A DNA stretch of 64,000 nt from Candidatus Blastococcus massiliensis AP3 (GTDB lineage Bacteria > Actinomycetota > Actinomycetes > Mycobacteriales > Geodermatophilaceae). The notes under the pieces were generated by a model. The model had not been told where the DNA came from, ran no database searches, and saw nothing but the letters and a program-made list of their open reading frames with translations. Every line of letters starts with the position of its first letter. Position 1 is the first letter of the stretch. Below are positions 9,063-15,938 of this stretch, in pieces. The position numbers were made by a program, and so were the translations under genes. The stretch lies in assembly GCF_000582785.1 (NCBI RefSeq), contig NZ_HG931173.1, positions 359,602 to 423,601 of the forward strand, in the 5' to 3' direction.

Positions 9063-9611
9063 GTGTGGACCAAGTTGGGCGACGAGTTCAACGACGCCGC
9101 GGCAGACCTCTCCGACGCCGCGGCGCGCACCCACGTCGACGCGCTGCTGTGGTCGAACCGCCGGCTCCTCGACCTGCTCGTGCCGAAGCGCGACCTCCGA
9201 CGCTTCGCCTTCTCCCCAGCCGTGGACGTCAGCGACGAGGACGGCGGCCAGGTCGTCGCCGAGCTCGTCGCGGCCGGCTGGTGGGAAGACCGGGGTGACG
9301 CCTGGTACATCGGCCTGCGCTGGCCTGAATGGCAGCTCGAGCGGGGCCAGGTCGAGGAACGCCGCGAGCGGGAGACAGCGAAGAAGCGGAGACAGCGAGC
9401 CCACGCCCGGGGTGACCACTCGCTGTGTTCGGCGCCTTGTTCTTCAGAGGTCCCCGTCCCGTCCCGGGTCCCGGGGGGTAGTCCCCGGGGGACAGTTCCC
9501 AGCATTGTCCCCCGGGGTGTCCCGGGGGGACAGCTCTGCCGCGAGCACATGCTCGGTCGCTCCCCTGACTCGTGCCCGGGCTGCGCCGCCGACCGGAAGG
9601 CGGCCGGATAG
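9063..9611 (+). CDS. Winged-helix, replication-initiator-like protein of the element
   Basis: About 182 residues. The N-terminal 110 residues (MWTKLGDEFNDAAADLSDAA, then LLWSNRRLLDLLVPKRDLRR and VVAELVAAGWWEDRGDAWYI) look like the helical/winged-helix domain seen at the N-terminus of phage replisome-organiser proteins. A basic stretch ERRERETAKKRRQRAH follows. The last 70 residues are Pro/Gly/Ser/Arg-rich and encoded by four GC-rich iteron-like repeats (9468-9532). Replication genes with the origin inside the coding sequence are common in phages. GTG at 9063 is preferred to TTG at 9060. Function is inference; no polymerase, primase or helicase motif is present anywhere in the element. Confidence 0.6.
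   Translation: MWTKLGDEFNDAAADLSDAAARTHVDALLWSNRRLLDLLVPKRDLRRFAFSPAVDVSDEDGGQVVAELVAAGWWEDRGDAWYIGLRWPEWQLERGQVEERRERETAKKRRQRAHARGDHSLCSAPCSSEVPVPSRVPGGSPRGTVPSIVPRGVPGGQLCREHMLGRSPDSCPGCAADRKAAG
9468..9532. repeat. Iteron-like GC-rich repeats inside the replication-type gene, possible origin
   Basis: Four related 13-14 bp units, GTCCCGGGGGGTA (9468-9480), GTCCCCGGGGGACA (9481-9494), GTCCCCCGGGGTG (9507-9519) and GTCCCGGGGGGACA (9519-9532), lie within 65 bases. Each is nearly palindromic. The encoded residues are a low-complexity P/G/S/R stretch, so the DNA rather than the protein seems to be conserved. Confidence 0.5.
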
Positions 9612-9812
9612 ATGGCCGCCTACCGGGACCGCACTGGCGAGTTGCACGACGAAGAGCCCGCTGATCTACCCGAGCCTCACGACGCGCTGTGCCGCGGCGG
9701 CTGGCTTCCCATGACGACCGACGGTCGGGCCCGGCCCTGCCTCACCTGCCGTCCCCACCTACGCGGCCGCGCCGAGCGGCTGCGTTCCCAGCTGACAGGA
9801 GAACTGCCCTGA
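9612..9812 (+). CDS. Small zinc-finger-like protein
   Basis: The 66-residue product contains ALCRGGWLPMTTDGRARPCL followed by TCRPHLRGRAERLRSQL. The Cys-n-CxxC-xx-His pattern suggests a single zinc site followed by a basic helix. The ATG directly abuts the stop of the preceding gene (TAGATG). Similar Cys/His mini-proteins occur in actinophage replication regions, which is my only hint to function. The family is not recognised with certainty. Confidence 0.6.
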   Translation: MAAYRDRTGELHDEEPADLPEPHDALCRGGWLPMTTDGRARPCLTCRPHLRGRAERLRSQLTGELP

Positions 9813-9994
9813 AGATCCAGATCCTCGGTGTGCGAGGCCGGCGCTCCAGCTCACCGTCCGTCGTCGCCACCGTCGACGACCACCTGGTCCAGTGGCGCCC
9901 CAGCGGCTGGCTCTGCGAGTGCGACGTCGACGACTGCCCCCACGTCGACGCGGTCGCCGAGCTGCTCGACCCTCGCGTGACCGGAGGGCACTGA
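9809..9994 (+). CDS. SWIM-type zinc finger mini-protein, probable CTG start
   Basis: The reading frame encodes about 61 residues ending WLCECDVDDCPHVDAVAELL. The CxC-n-CxH spacing (CECDVDDCPH) is that of a SWIM zinc finger, a domain that binds DNA or proteins in transposon- and helicase-associated contexts. The best start is CTG at 9809, which overlaps the previous stop (CTGA) and is preceded by CAGGAGA (9796-9802). No ATG or GTG in a comparable position would keep the leading beta strand KIQILGVRG, so a rare start codon is inferred. It overlaps the next gene by one base (TGATG). Confidence 0.6.
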   Translation: MKIQILGVRGRRSSSPSVVATVDDHLVQWRPSGWLCECDVDDCPHVDAVAELLDPRVTGGH

Positions 9995-10854
9995 TGCCGT
10001 TCCGGTTCTTCTTCGCCTACACCGATCCCGAAGACACCCTCAGCAGCTGCGCTGTGGTGCCTCGGCAGGGGATCCTGCCCGACCGGTGGGCGCCGCTGCT
10101 CTCCCCCTGCCGCTTCACCACCTGGCCGGCCGGATGGGTGCGCTCCACCTGCGCCCAGTGTCCCGAGCCGCCTGGTGACCACTGCCGCTGCGGTCTGACC
10201 GTGATGACGAGAGGCGACCAGCTCGCCCGCTGGCTCCTGAGCGCCTACGGGCGGTACTTCATCCCACCCGCCGAGTACGGACGCCTGGCCGTCGCACGGA
10301 TCTCGGTGCGAGGCCGGCTGGCGCCTCTCGACGACGCCTACCTCGAGCACGACCAGCGCCGAGCACGCAGCTTCACCGGCTGGGACGGCGACCTCGTGTC
10401 CACGCCAGATGAGTGGCGAGCCGAGCACGCCAAGGTCGTGGAGCTCTGGCTGCCCGCGGCCGCCGCGAGGTTCGAGCCGGTGCTCAAGAAGACGTACTCA
10501 GTTCCGGTGCACGTGAGCGCGCTGTCGGGTCACTCCTGGCTGCGAGAAACCTTCCCGGAGCCACGCCACATGGCGCTGATGGACGTCCTGGAGGCAGCGG
10601 ACAAGCACCAGCACCAGCGTCGCGCCGCTGGTGCGGGCGCTGGTGATCCGGCTCTCGCGTTGGCGCAGTCGATCGCTACTCGGACGCGCCAGCTCCTCAC
10701 AGAGCTCAGCGAGGGTGGGGGCGGGGACCCCTCCCCCGCCCCCGCTCGCCGTGTGACCGCCGGTTCTGCGGAAAATGCCCCGCGGGACTCTGGAGAACTC
10801 GCCCAACCGGCCGCGCCGCGTGCCGGGCGACGACCCCGCAGGGGTGGTCACTGA
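9994..10854 (+). CDS. Hypothetical protein of the element, Cys-rich N-terminal part
   Basis: The 286-residue protein is not recognised. Residues 45-75 hold a cysteine cluster (STCAQCPEPPGDHCRCG) that could bind zinc. The middle (residues 80-200) is rich in Trp and Leu with a helical look, and the last 60 residues are Gly/Pro/Arg/Ala-rich and probably disordered. The ATG overlaps the previous stop by one base (TGATG), and its stop overlaps the small terminase start in the same way, so it is translated in a coupled chain. It lies between replication-type genes and the terminase and could belong to either module. Confidence 0.6.
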   Translation: MPFRFFFAYTDPEDTLSSCAVVPRQGILPDRWAPLLSPCRFTTWPAGWVRSTCAQCPEPPGDHCRCGLTVMTRGDQLARWLLSAYGRYFIPPAEYGRLAVARISVRGRLAPLDDAYLEHDQRRARSFTGWDGDLVSTPDEWRAEHAKVVELWLPAAAARFEPVLKKTYSVPVHVSALSGHSWLRETFPEPRHMALMDVLEAADKHQHQRRAAGAGAGDPALALAQSIATRTRQLLTELSEGGGGDPSPAPARRVTAGSAENAPRDSGELAQPAAPRAGRRPRRGGH

Positions 10855-11387
10855 TGGCCGGCCGCGGCTTCCCACCCAAGGACCCTCGCCTCCTGTCACG
10901 CCCCCGAGACAGCCGCCGGCGCGGCGAGGTTCAGGAGGTCGCCGCACCACCGGCCCGGCAACCCACCCTGCCGCGAGACATCGACTGGCATCCGCGCACA
11001 CGCGCCTGGTGGCGGGACTGGAAGCGCTGGCCGCTGGCCGACTCCTTCACCGCCGGCGACTGGTCCTTCCTGCTCGACACCGCGCTCATGCACCACCGCA
11101 TGTGGGCCAAGGGCGAGATGAAGTGGGCCTCCGAGATCCGCCTCCGCGTCGCCAAGTACGGGGCCACGCCCGAGGACCGCCAACGCCTTCGAGTCCAGTT
11201 CACCGATCCAGCGGCCCAGGACCCGCCCAACCAGCGCGGCGCCCGCGGCCGCGCCCGCACGCCGTCTCACCTCGCGGCCGTGCCCGACGACCCAGCAACT
11301 CGACCACCCGACCCCCGCTTGGTCCTGTACGCGACACAGCAGCCCGCCGAGCGGCCACCACACACCGAAGGAGACCCCCCAGCGTGA
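10854..11387 (+). CDS. Phage small terminase subunit-like protein
   Basis: Small terminase subunits recognise packaging sites on phage DNA. The 177-residue product resembles actinophage forms: a basic disordered N-terminus, then PRDIDWHPRTRAWWRDWKRW and FTAGDWSFLLDTALMHHRMW, followed by the family hallmark EIRLRVAKYGATPEDRQRLR (about residues 99-118). A Pro/Arg-rich tail follows. No large subunit (ATPase/nuclease) is encoded in the element. In satellites that carry their own small subunit this redirects a helper phage's packaging motor, which is the inferred role here. The start overlaps the previous stop (TGATG). Confidence 0.75.
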   Translation: MAGRGFPPKDPRLLSRPRDSRRRGEVQEVAAPPARQPTLPRDIDWHPRTRAWWRDWKRWPLADSFTAGDWSFLLDTALMHHRMWAKGEMKWASEIRLRVAKYGATPEDRQRLRVQFTDPAAQDPPNQRGARGRARTPSHLAAVPDDPATRPPDPRLVLYATQQPAERPPHTEGDPPA

Positions 11388-11704
11388 TCACCATCCCCGA
11401 CAGCGTCACCGACCCCGAGGCGCCCGACGGCGCCTGCCCCGTGCGCAACTGCGGGCAGCCGCCCGAGGATCCTCGCCGCCAGTGGTGTGAACTGCACGAG
11501 CTCGCGGGCCGGCTGCTCGCGATGGGTCGGGCCACGACGTGGCAGGACGCGCTCCAGCTCGCCGGCGGCTCTCCTCAGCACGTCCGTTTCGAGAGCGGCG
11601 TGCGCCTCCTCGAGGACGCCGACGGCCGCCCCGCCGGCGTCAGCGGGCGCACCGCCACGGCGACGATGACCTACCGACTCGACCCGAACAGGCCGCTCAC
11701 TTGA
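11384..11704 (+). CDS. Small Cys-containing protein between terminase and scaffold genes
   Basis: The 106-residue product starts at GTG 11384, overlapping the terminase stop (GTGA) with GAAGGAG at 11367-11373 upstream. It contains ACPVRNCGQPPEDPRRQWCE followed by LHELAG, a Cys-x4-Cys...Cys-x2-His pattern that could hold one zinc ion. The remainder is not recognised. Position in the head-gene cluster suggests a role in packaging or assembly, but this is only context. Confidence 0.6.
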   Translation: MITIPDSVTDPEAPDGACPVRNCGQPPEDPRRQWCELHELAGRLLAMGRATTWQDALQLAGGSPQHVRFESGVRLLEDADGRPAGVSGRTATATMTYRLDPNRPLT

Positions 11705-12027
11705 GCACCCCCGCCTGCCCCGAGTGCGGCCGCGAACAGCTGGAAGACCACCCCGCGGGCCTGCTGTTCCAGCACTCCCAGGCCTGCACCCTGCTCGCGG
11801 CCGAAGACGCGCGCCGCGTCGCGGATGTCGACCAGGCCAGCCGCGTTGGCTGGCCCTTCACGCGCCCGGCCACCGCGGTCGAGCGCCAGCTCCTCACCGC
11901 GTCCGGGCGGAGCCTCCCCGCCGACGACGCCGAAGCCTTCGTGATCGTCGACTACGCGCTCGCCAACGCCGTCCGCCGCCGCACCTTCCCCACCGCCGAA
12001 CCCATCACCCCCCAGGAGACACCGTGA
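11701..12027 (+). CDS. Small protein with CPxCG zinc knuckle, TTG start
   Basis: The 108-residue product begins at TTG 11701, overlapping the previous stop (TTGA). Its N-terminus STPACPECGREQLEDHPAGL followed by LFQHSQACTLL gives a CxxC...H...C zinc-site pattern. The C-terminal half (residues 45-105) is helical, including SLPADDAEAFVIVDYALANA. I have the impression that similar short proteins accompany scaffold/capsid genes in actinobacterial elements, but no function is known to me. It is coupled to the next gene by a GTGA overlap. Confidence 0.6.
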   Translation: MSTPACPECGREQLEDHPAGLLFQHSQACTLLAAEDARRVADVDQASRVGWPFTRPATAVERQLLTASGRSLPADDAEAFVIVDYALANAVRRRTFPTAEPITPQETP

Positions 12028-12563
12028 CCAACTCCGCTTCCCCGGAGACACCCGACCCCGACGACGCCACCTCGGCGCCGGCCGGCGACGAGCCCGCGGC
12101 CGCCGAGAGCGCCGAACCGGCCTCACCCACACCCGACCATCTCCCGACGGAGGACACCGACCCTCCCTCCGAGCCAGGCGACGGCAACGCTGAAGCAGCC
12201 CGGTACCGGAGAAGGCTCCGCGACGTCGAGAACGAGCGCGACGGGCTCGCCGCCCGCGTGGAGAGCTTCCGCCGCGCGGACGCCGAGCGAGCCGCCAGCC
12301 AGCTGCTCGCCAACCCCTCCGACCTCTGGCTGTTCGCTCAGCCGGCCGACGTCCTCGACGACGCGGGCGACGTCGACGAGACGCGGGTGCGCGAGCTGGC
12401 CACCGCGGTCGTCAGCGAGCGCCCCGGCCTCGGCATACCCCGAGTCCAGATCGTCGACATGGGACAGGGTCGACGCGTCGCCCCAACCTCGGGAGGCGGC
12501 TGGGCCAGCGTGCTGAAGGACTCACAGGGCACCGGGCGACGCAGCCGCACCGGCCGGATCTGA
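12024..12563 (+). CDS. Scaffold-like coiled-coil protein, first of two paralogues
   Basis: The 179-residue product has an acidic, Pro/Ser/Thr-rich N-terminal half (residues 1-55), then a charged coiled coil (AARYRRRLRDVENERDGLAA and RVESFRRADAERAASQLL), then a compact segment PSDLWLFAQPADVLDDAG and a basic Gly-rich end. An acidic disordered region plus coiled coil directly before a capsid gene is the usual look of capsid scaffolds. It shares the coiled coil and the DLWLF-PADVL segment with the next gene. GTG at 12024 overlaps the previous stop and follows CAGGAGA. The scaffold role is inferred from architecture and position. Confidence 0.65.
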   Translation: MTNSASPETPDPDDATSAPAGDEPAAAESAEPASPTPDHLPTEDTDPPSEPGDGNAEAARYRRRLRDVENERDGLAARVESFRRADAERAASQLLANPSDLWLFAQPADVLDDAGDVDETRVRELATAVVSERPGLGIPRVQIVDMGQGRRVAPTSGGGWASVLKDSQGTGRRSRTGRI

Positions 12564-12570
12564 GCCGACC

Positions 12571-12963
12571 GTGCAGCCTGACGATGCCACCGTGGACCAG
12601 TCCTCCGAGCCCGCTCACGACGCCGCCGGCGCTGAGGCGGCCCGATACCGACGGCAGCTGCGAGACGCCGAGCTCGAGCGCGACGGGCTCGCCGCCCGTG
12701 TGGACGGCTTCCGGCGCTCGGCCGCCGAACGGGCCGCGGCCCGCGTGCTACGGGCTCCCGCCGACCTCTGGCTCTTCCACGACCCCGCCGACGTCCTCAA
12801 CGAGCATGGCGACGTCGACGAGGACCTGGTGGAGGACCTGGCCCGTCGACTCACCGACAGCCGTCCGGGCCTCCGCCGGCCAGTGCCGCGTCACGGTGCC
12901 GGCGGACACCGCGCCGAGCAGGTCACCGGCTGGGACGGCGTGCTCAAGGGCTCGGGAACCTGA
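12571..12963 (+). CDS. Scaffold-like coiled-coil protein, second paralogue
   Basis: The 130-residue product repeats the plan of its neighbour: AARYRRQLRDAELERDGLAA, then RVDGFRRSAAERAAARVL, then PADLWLFHDPADVLNEHG and a basic end with GWDGVLKGSG. The acidic N-terminal half is much shorter (about 18 residues against 55). The pair shares long identical DNA stretches in the coiled-coil part, showing tandem gene duplication. Two non-identical scaffold-like proteins could co-assemble or specify different shell sizes, but that is speculation. The start is GTG at 12571, seven bases after the previous stop. Confidence 0.65.
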   Translation: MQPDDATVDQSSEPAHDAAGAEAARYRRQLRDAELERDGLAARVDGFRRSAAERAAARVLRAPADLWLFHDPADVLNEHGDVDEDLVEDLARRLTDSRPGLRRPVPRHGAGGHRAEQVTGWDGVLKGSGT

Positions 12964-12970
12964 CACGGGC

Positions 12971-13029
12971 CGCGCCGATGCGGAACTGTCGGTCGGTTCC
13001 GCTACCGTTCGAGGTGCTGCATCGGCGCG
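12971..13029. promoter_or_regulatory. Nested inverted repeats and putative promoter before the capsid gene
   Basis: An outer perfect 11-bp inverted repeat (CGCGCCGATGC 12971-12981, GCATCGGCGCG 13019-13029) encloses an inner perfect 7-bp repeat (GCGGAAC 12980-12986, GTTCCGC 12996-13002). TACCGT at 13003-13008 fits a -10 hexamer, and GGAAC at 12982 could be an ECF-type -35 although the spacing to CGTT is slightly long. The region is either an operator-rich promoter reserved for the capsid gene or a structured RNA leader. Confidence 0.5.
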
Positions 13030-13134
13030 TGCCAGGTCGCTCCCCGCTGCAGCACGACGCCCCAGGAGGGCACCCCGGGTCGGACAGGCGCCCCCGGATG
13101 AGACCAGAGTCCTTCTTCCCTCCTGGAGAGCCCC

Positions 13135-13983
13135 GTGGCACAGACCACCACCACCGCGTCCGCGATCGTTCCCACCGAGACCGGCGAACTCATCGTCCAG
13201 CCGGTCATCGAGCAGTCCGTGGCCATGCAGGTAGCCACCGTCCGCCGGACGACGACCAAGACCCTCCGCATCCCGGTCGTCACCGCCGACCCCACCGCCA
13301 GGTGGGTGGCCGAGGGCGACGAGATCACCCCCTCGGACCCCACGCTCGACGAGATCGAGGTCACCGCGTCCAAGGTCGCCGGCCTGACCATCATCAGCCG
13401 GGAGCTCGCCGACGACTCCTCGCCCGAGGCCGCCGAAGTCGTCGGCGAAGGACTGGCCCGCGACATCGCCCGCAAGGTCGACCAGGCCTTCTTCGGCAAC
13501 CTGCCGTCACCGGCCCCGGCCGGGCTCGGCTCCCTCCCGACGACCGCCGGCAACGTGCAGACCGTCGACGCCGGCGCCGACTGGACCAACCTCGACCCCT
13601 TCGCCGAGGCCCTGTCCAAGGCCGAACAGGTCGGCGCGGTCATCACCGCATGGGTCACCACGCCCGCCGTCGCCCTGAAGCTGGCCACCCTGAAGGAGGG
13701 CACCGGCTCCAACAAGCCGCTGCTGGGCAACGACCCCGGCGCCCCCACCCGCCGGCAGATCCTCGGCCTGCCGGTCTTCGTCAGCCCCGACGTCGCCGCC
13801 GACACCGTGTGGGGCATCCCCGAGGACCGCGCGGTGATCTGCGTCCGGGAGGACGCCGAGGTCGAGTCCGACCGCTCGGTGTTCTTCACGAGCGACCGCG
13901 TCGCGGTCAAGGCCACGATGCGGGTCGGTTTCGGCTTCGCCCACCGCGCCGCCCTCGTCAAGATCAGCGTCACGCCGGGCTGA
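13135..13983 (+). CDS. HK97-type phage major capsid protein
   Basis: The 282-residue protein matches short HK97-fold major capsid proteins of actinobacterial elements: the N-terminal arm begins SAIVPTETGELIVQPVIEQS, the E-loop region TLRIPVVTADPTARWVAEGD and ELADDSSPEAAEVVGEGLAR follows, then the P/A-domain stretch TTPAVALKLATLKEGTGSNK and the ending VRVGF-like RVGFGFAHRAALVKI. There is no N-terminal delta domain, so scaffolding must come from a separate protein, consistent with the two scaffold-like genes upstream. No head protease or portal is encoded. GTG at 13135 follows CTGGAGAG. The gene ends the rightward operon at a strong terminator. Confidence 0.88.
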   Translation: MAQTTTTASAIVPTETGELIVQPVIEQSVAMQVATVRRTTTKTLRIPVVTADPTARWVAEGDEITPSDPTLDEIEVTASKVAGLTIISRELADDSSPEAAEVVGEGLARDIARKVDQAFFGNLPSPAPAGLGSLPTTAGNVQTVDAGADWTNLDPFAEALSKAEQVGAVITAWVTTPAVALKLATLKEGTGSNKPLLGNDPGAPTRRQILGLPVFVSPDVAADTVWGIPEDRAVICVREDAEVESDRSVFFTSDRVAVKATMRVGFGFAHRAALVKISVTPG

Positions 13984-14006
13984 CGCCCCGGCGCCAGCTC
14001 GAGCAC

Positions 14007-14050
14007 CTCTGGCCCCCGCCGGTTCCCAGGTGAACCGGCGGGGGCCAGAG
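14007..14050. terminator. Strong bidirectional terminator between capsid and recombinase operons
   Basis: A perfect 19-bp stem (14007-14025 against 14032-14050, arm CTCTGGCCCCCGCCGGTTC) with a 6-nt loop is followed by TTCTTCTC. It separates the rightward capsid operon from the leftward operon ending at 14070. Confidence 0.9.
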
Positions 14051-14069
14051 TTCTTCTCGGTCTCTGGGA

Positions 14070-14360
14070 TCAGCCGGGCGGGTGCGGCCGGCGCAGTCGA
14101 GACTCCAGCCGATCGGACTTGTCGGGATCCCCGAACAGGTTGAGCAGGCAGTGGGTGAAGTCACCGGCCCACAGCTCTCGGCCCATCCGGTGCTCCAGGC
14201 ATCCGATGCAGAGCAGGCCGGTTCCGTCGCCCCCGTTCGGCCCGTACTCGCGCCAGATGTGGTCGTGAACCATGTAGTCCTCGGCGCCGGTGTCGTCGCC
14301 GCAGTCACTGCACGGGCCGCGGCTCAGCCGCCGCGACGCGCGCCGGGCAGCTCTGTTCAC
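14070..14360 (-). CDS. Small zinc-ribbon protein downstream of the second recombinase
   Basis: The 96-residue product starts at GTG 14360, overlapping the recombinase stop (GTGA). It has two Cys pairs, SRGPCSDCGDDTGAED and GLLCIGCLEHRMGREL, with the spacing of an HNH-like or zinc-ribbon fold, and contains YMVHDHIWREYG between them. The His residues and paired cysteines raise the possibility of a minimal HNH-like nuclease, but the catalytic Asn/His pattern is not clear. The C-terminus is basic. No confident family assignment. Confidence 0.6.
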   Translation of the reverse strand: MNRAARRASRRLSRGPCSDCGDDTGAEDYMVHDHIWREYGPNGGDGTGLLCIGCLEHRMGRELWAGDFTHCLLNLFGDPDKSDRLESRLRRPHPPG

Positions 14361-15523
14361 GCGCCTCCACCCCCGTCCGGGCTCGTCAACATCGCGGCGG
14401 CCATCACAGCGTTCCGCCGGGCGCTGCCCGGCACCGCGGTGTAGATCATCGTCGTGTTGACGTTGGCGTGGCCCAGGAGCTCCTGGACGGCCCGGTAGTC
14501 GCGCTCGGCGGCGTAGGCAGTGCTCGCGAACCGGTGCCGAAGGGTGTGCGGAGTCCAGTGGTCGGACAGCCGCTCGCGCATGAGCTTGCCCAGGTGCGCC
14601 GGCGTCAGGTGTCCTCCGCGGCCGTTGGGGAACAGCCATCCCCGCGAACGAGAAGACAGCCTCGCGCCCAGATCGTCCGGCAGGGGAACGTCTCGCTCCA
14701 CGCCGCCCTTGCCCGTCACCCGGAGCCACCACCCGTCCGGGCGCTGCACCAGGTCCTCGGTGCGCACCCGGGCGATCTCCGATCGGCGCAGACCGGCGAC
14801 AGCGCCCAGCTCGATCGCATCGGCCTGCCGAACGTCGGCGCCGTCGAGCGCTGACACGATCACCGCGTCAGGGGCGGGACGGGGTAGCGCCCGCGGGTGG
14901 CGCACGGCTGGCAGTTCCGCTGACGGGTCGACCGCGATGCGCGCGGTAGCCACTCCCCAGCGGTAGAAGGCCCGCAGGCTCTGCCTGGCCACACGCAGGG
15001 CTGCCGACCCGACGCCGAGCGATCCCATCCAGGTGGTGAGGTCGTCCAGCTCGAGCTCCCACGGCCCCCACTGAGGATGGGCGCAGGCGAGCCGGCGGAG
15101 TACGTACGTCCGCTGCCGGATCGTCTGCTGACTCTGGCCGGACGCCGACAGCCAGCTGGCCCACGCGTTGAGCTCTGCAGACCAGATTGCCGCGGCGGGT
15201 TGGTGCACCAGAGAGGCGTGGCGCGCGGGGGTGGGGGGTTGGTCGGTCCAGCCTTTCGTCACAGCGAACTCGTAGAACAGCCGGAGGGTCCGCATCCACG
15301 TCCCCCGGGTCTGTCGCGACCATGCCTGCTGCTCGGCGTAAGCCTGCAGGCGCTCACCCGTCACGTCCCAGGGCGATCCAGCGAAAGCGTGGGCCGCCCG
15401 ACGGACCGAGCGCAAGCGGTCCCGGATCGTCCCCTCCGCGAAGCCGTCCGCCCGCAGTCGGGCCTCCCAGCACTCGATCGGCTGTCTCCACTGTTCAGGG
15501 AGCGACCTGGCGGTCATCGTCAT
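14357..15523 (-). CDS. Second tyrosine recombinase with two tandem core-binding-like domains
   Basis: The 388-residue protein has an intact catalytic domain: box I Arg in LGAVAGLRRSEIARVR, HTLRHRF in the HxxR box, LLGHANVNTTMIYT with the nucleophilic Tyr. Unusually, the N-terminal part contains two successive SAM-like segments of about 90 residues: residues 13-100 (FAEGTIRDRLRSVRRAAHAF, then TLRLFYEFAVTKGW) and 112-205 (SQQTIRQRTYVLRRLACAHP, then SLRAFYRWGVATARI). Typical XerC/integrase proteins have one. It has no AP2-like arm domain. ATG at 15523 overlaps the previous stop (ATGA). It could resolve multimers, act on a second site, or belong to a nested element. Confidence 0.85.
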   Translation of the reverse strand: MTMTARSLPEQWRQPIECWEARLRADGFAEGTIRDRLRSVRRAAHAFAGSPWDVTGERLQAYAEQQAWSRQTRGTWMRTLRLFYEFAVTKGWTDQPPTPARHASLVHQPAAAIWSAELNAWASWLSASGQSQQTIRQRTYVLRRLACAHPQWGPWELELDDLTTWMGSLGVGSAALRVARQSLRAFYRWGVATARIAVDPSAELPAVRHPRALPRPAPDAVIVSALDGADVRQADAIELGAVAGLRRSEIARVRTEDLVQRPDGWWLRVTGKGGVERDVPLPDDLGARLSSRSRGWLFPNGRGGHLTPAHLGKLMRERLSDHWTPHTLRHRFASTAYAAERDYRAVQELLGHANVNTTMIYTAVPGSARRNAVMAAAMLTSPDGGGGA

Positions 15524-15888
15524 GCCGCACCCCGCTCTTGCGCGAGCTGGTCCGCCAGGTCCGCGGCCGCGAGCAGCAGGCCGGCGAAGGTTCGAGCCTC
15601 CTGAGCGGTGAGCCCGGCTACAGGTTTGCCGTCCTGGAACTCGTCGACCCCTGCGGCCACCATCGGCGCGCCCAGCTGACGGGCACCGTCCCGGATGCGT
15701 TCCTCGGCGAACAGGTAGGCCCAGACGGGTGCATCGGCCGCCGGCGTCACCGTCGTCTCGTGGAAGCGGATCGGGAGGCCGGTGGCTGTCTCGATGTCCC
15801 ACTCGTCCAGGTGGCAGCCGAGTTGGTAGTCGCACCAGGGCGGGCAGGGATGGGCGTCGGTGGCGTCGGGGTCAGTAGCGTTGCTCAT
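15520..15888 (-). CDS. DUF6907-like small protein, first gene of the recombinase operon
   Basis: The 122-residue product begins with CPPWCDYQLGCHLDEWDIET near residue 15, the Cys/His-rich signature I associate with the DUF6907 family of actinobacteria, followed by a beta-strand region and a C-terminal helical part (LTAQEARTFAGLLLAAADLA). The function is unknown. It starts the reverse-strand trio; the upstream sequence has AAGGACGAG before the ATG at 15888. The family assignment is from memory of the N-terminal motif. Confidence 0.65.
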   Translation of the reverse strand: MSNATDPDATDAHPCPPWCDYQLGCHLDEWDIETATGLPIRFHETTVTPAADAPVWAYLFAEERIRDGARQLGAPMVAAGVDEFQDGKPVAGLTAQEARTFAGLLLAAADLADQLAQERGAA

Positions 15889-15938
15889 GGGTCTCTCGTC
15901 CTTCTAGCCAGGGTGAGGGATCAAGGCCTCGTCTCGGT

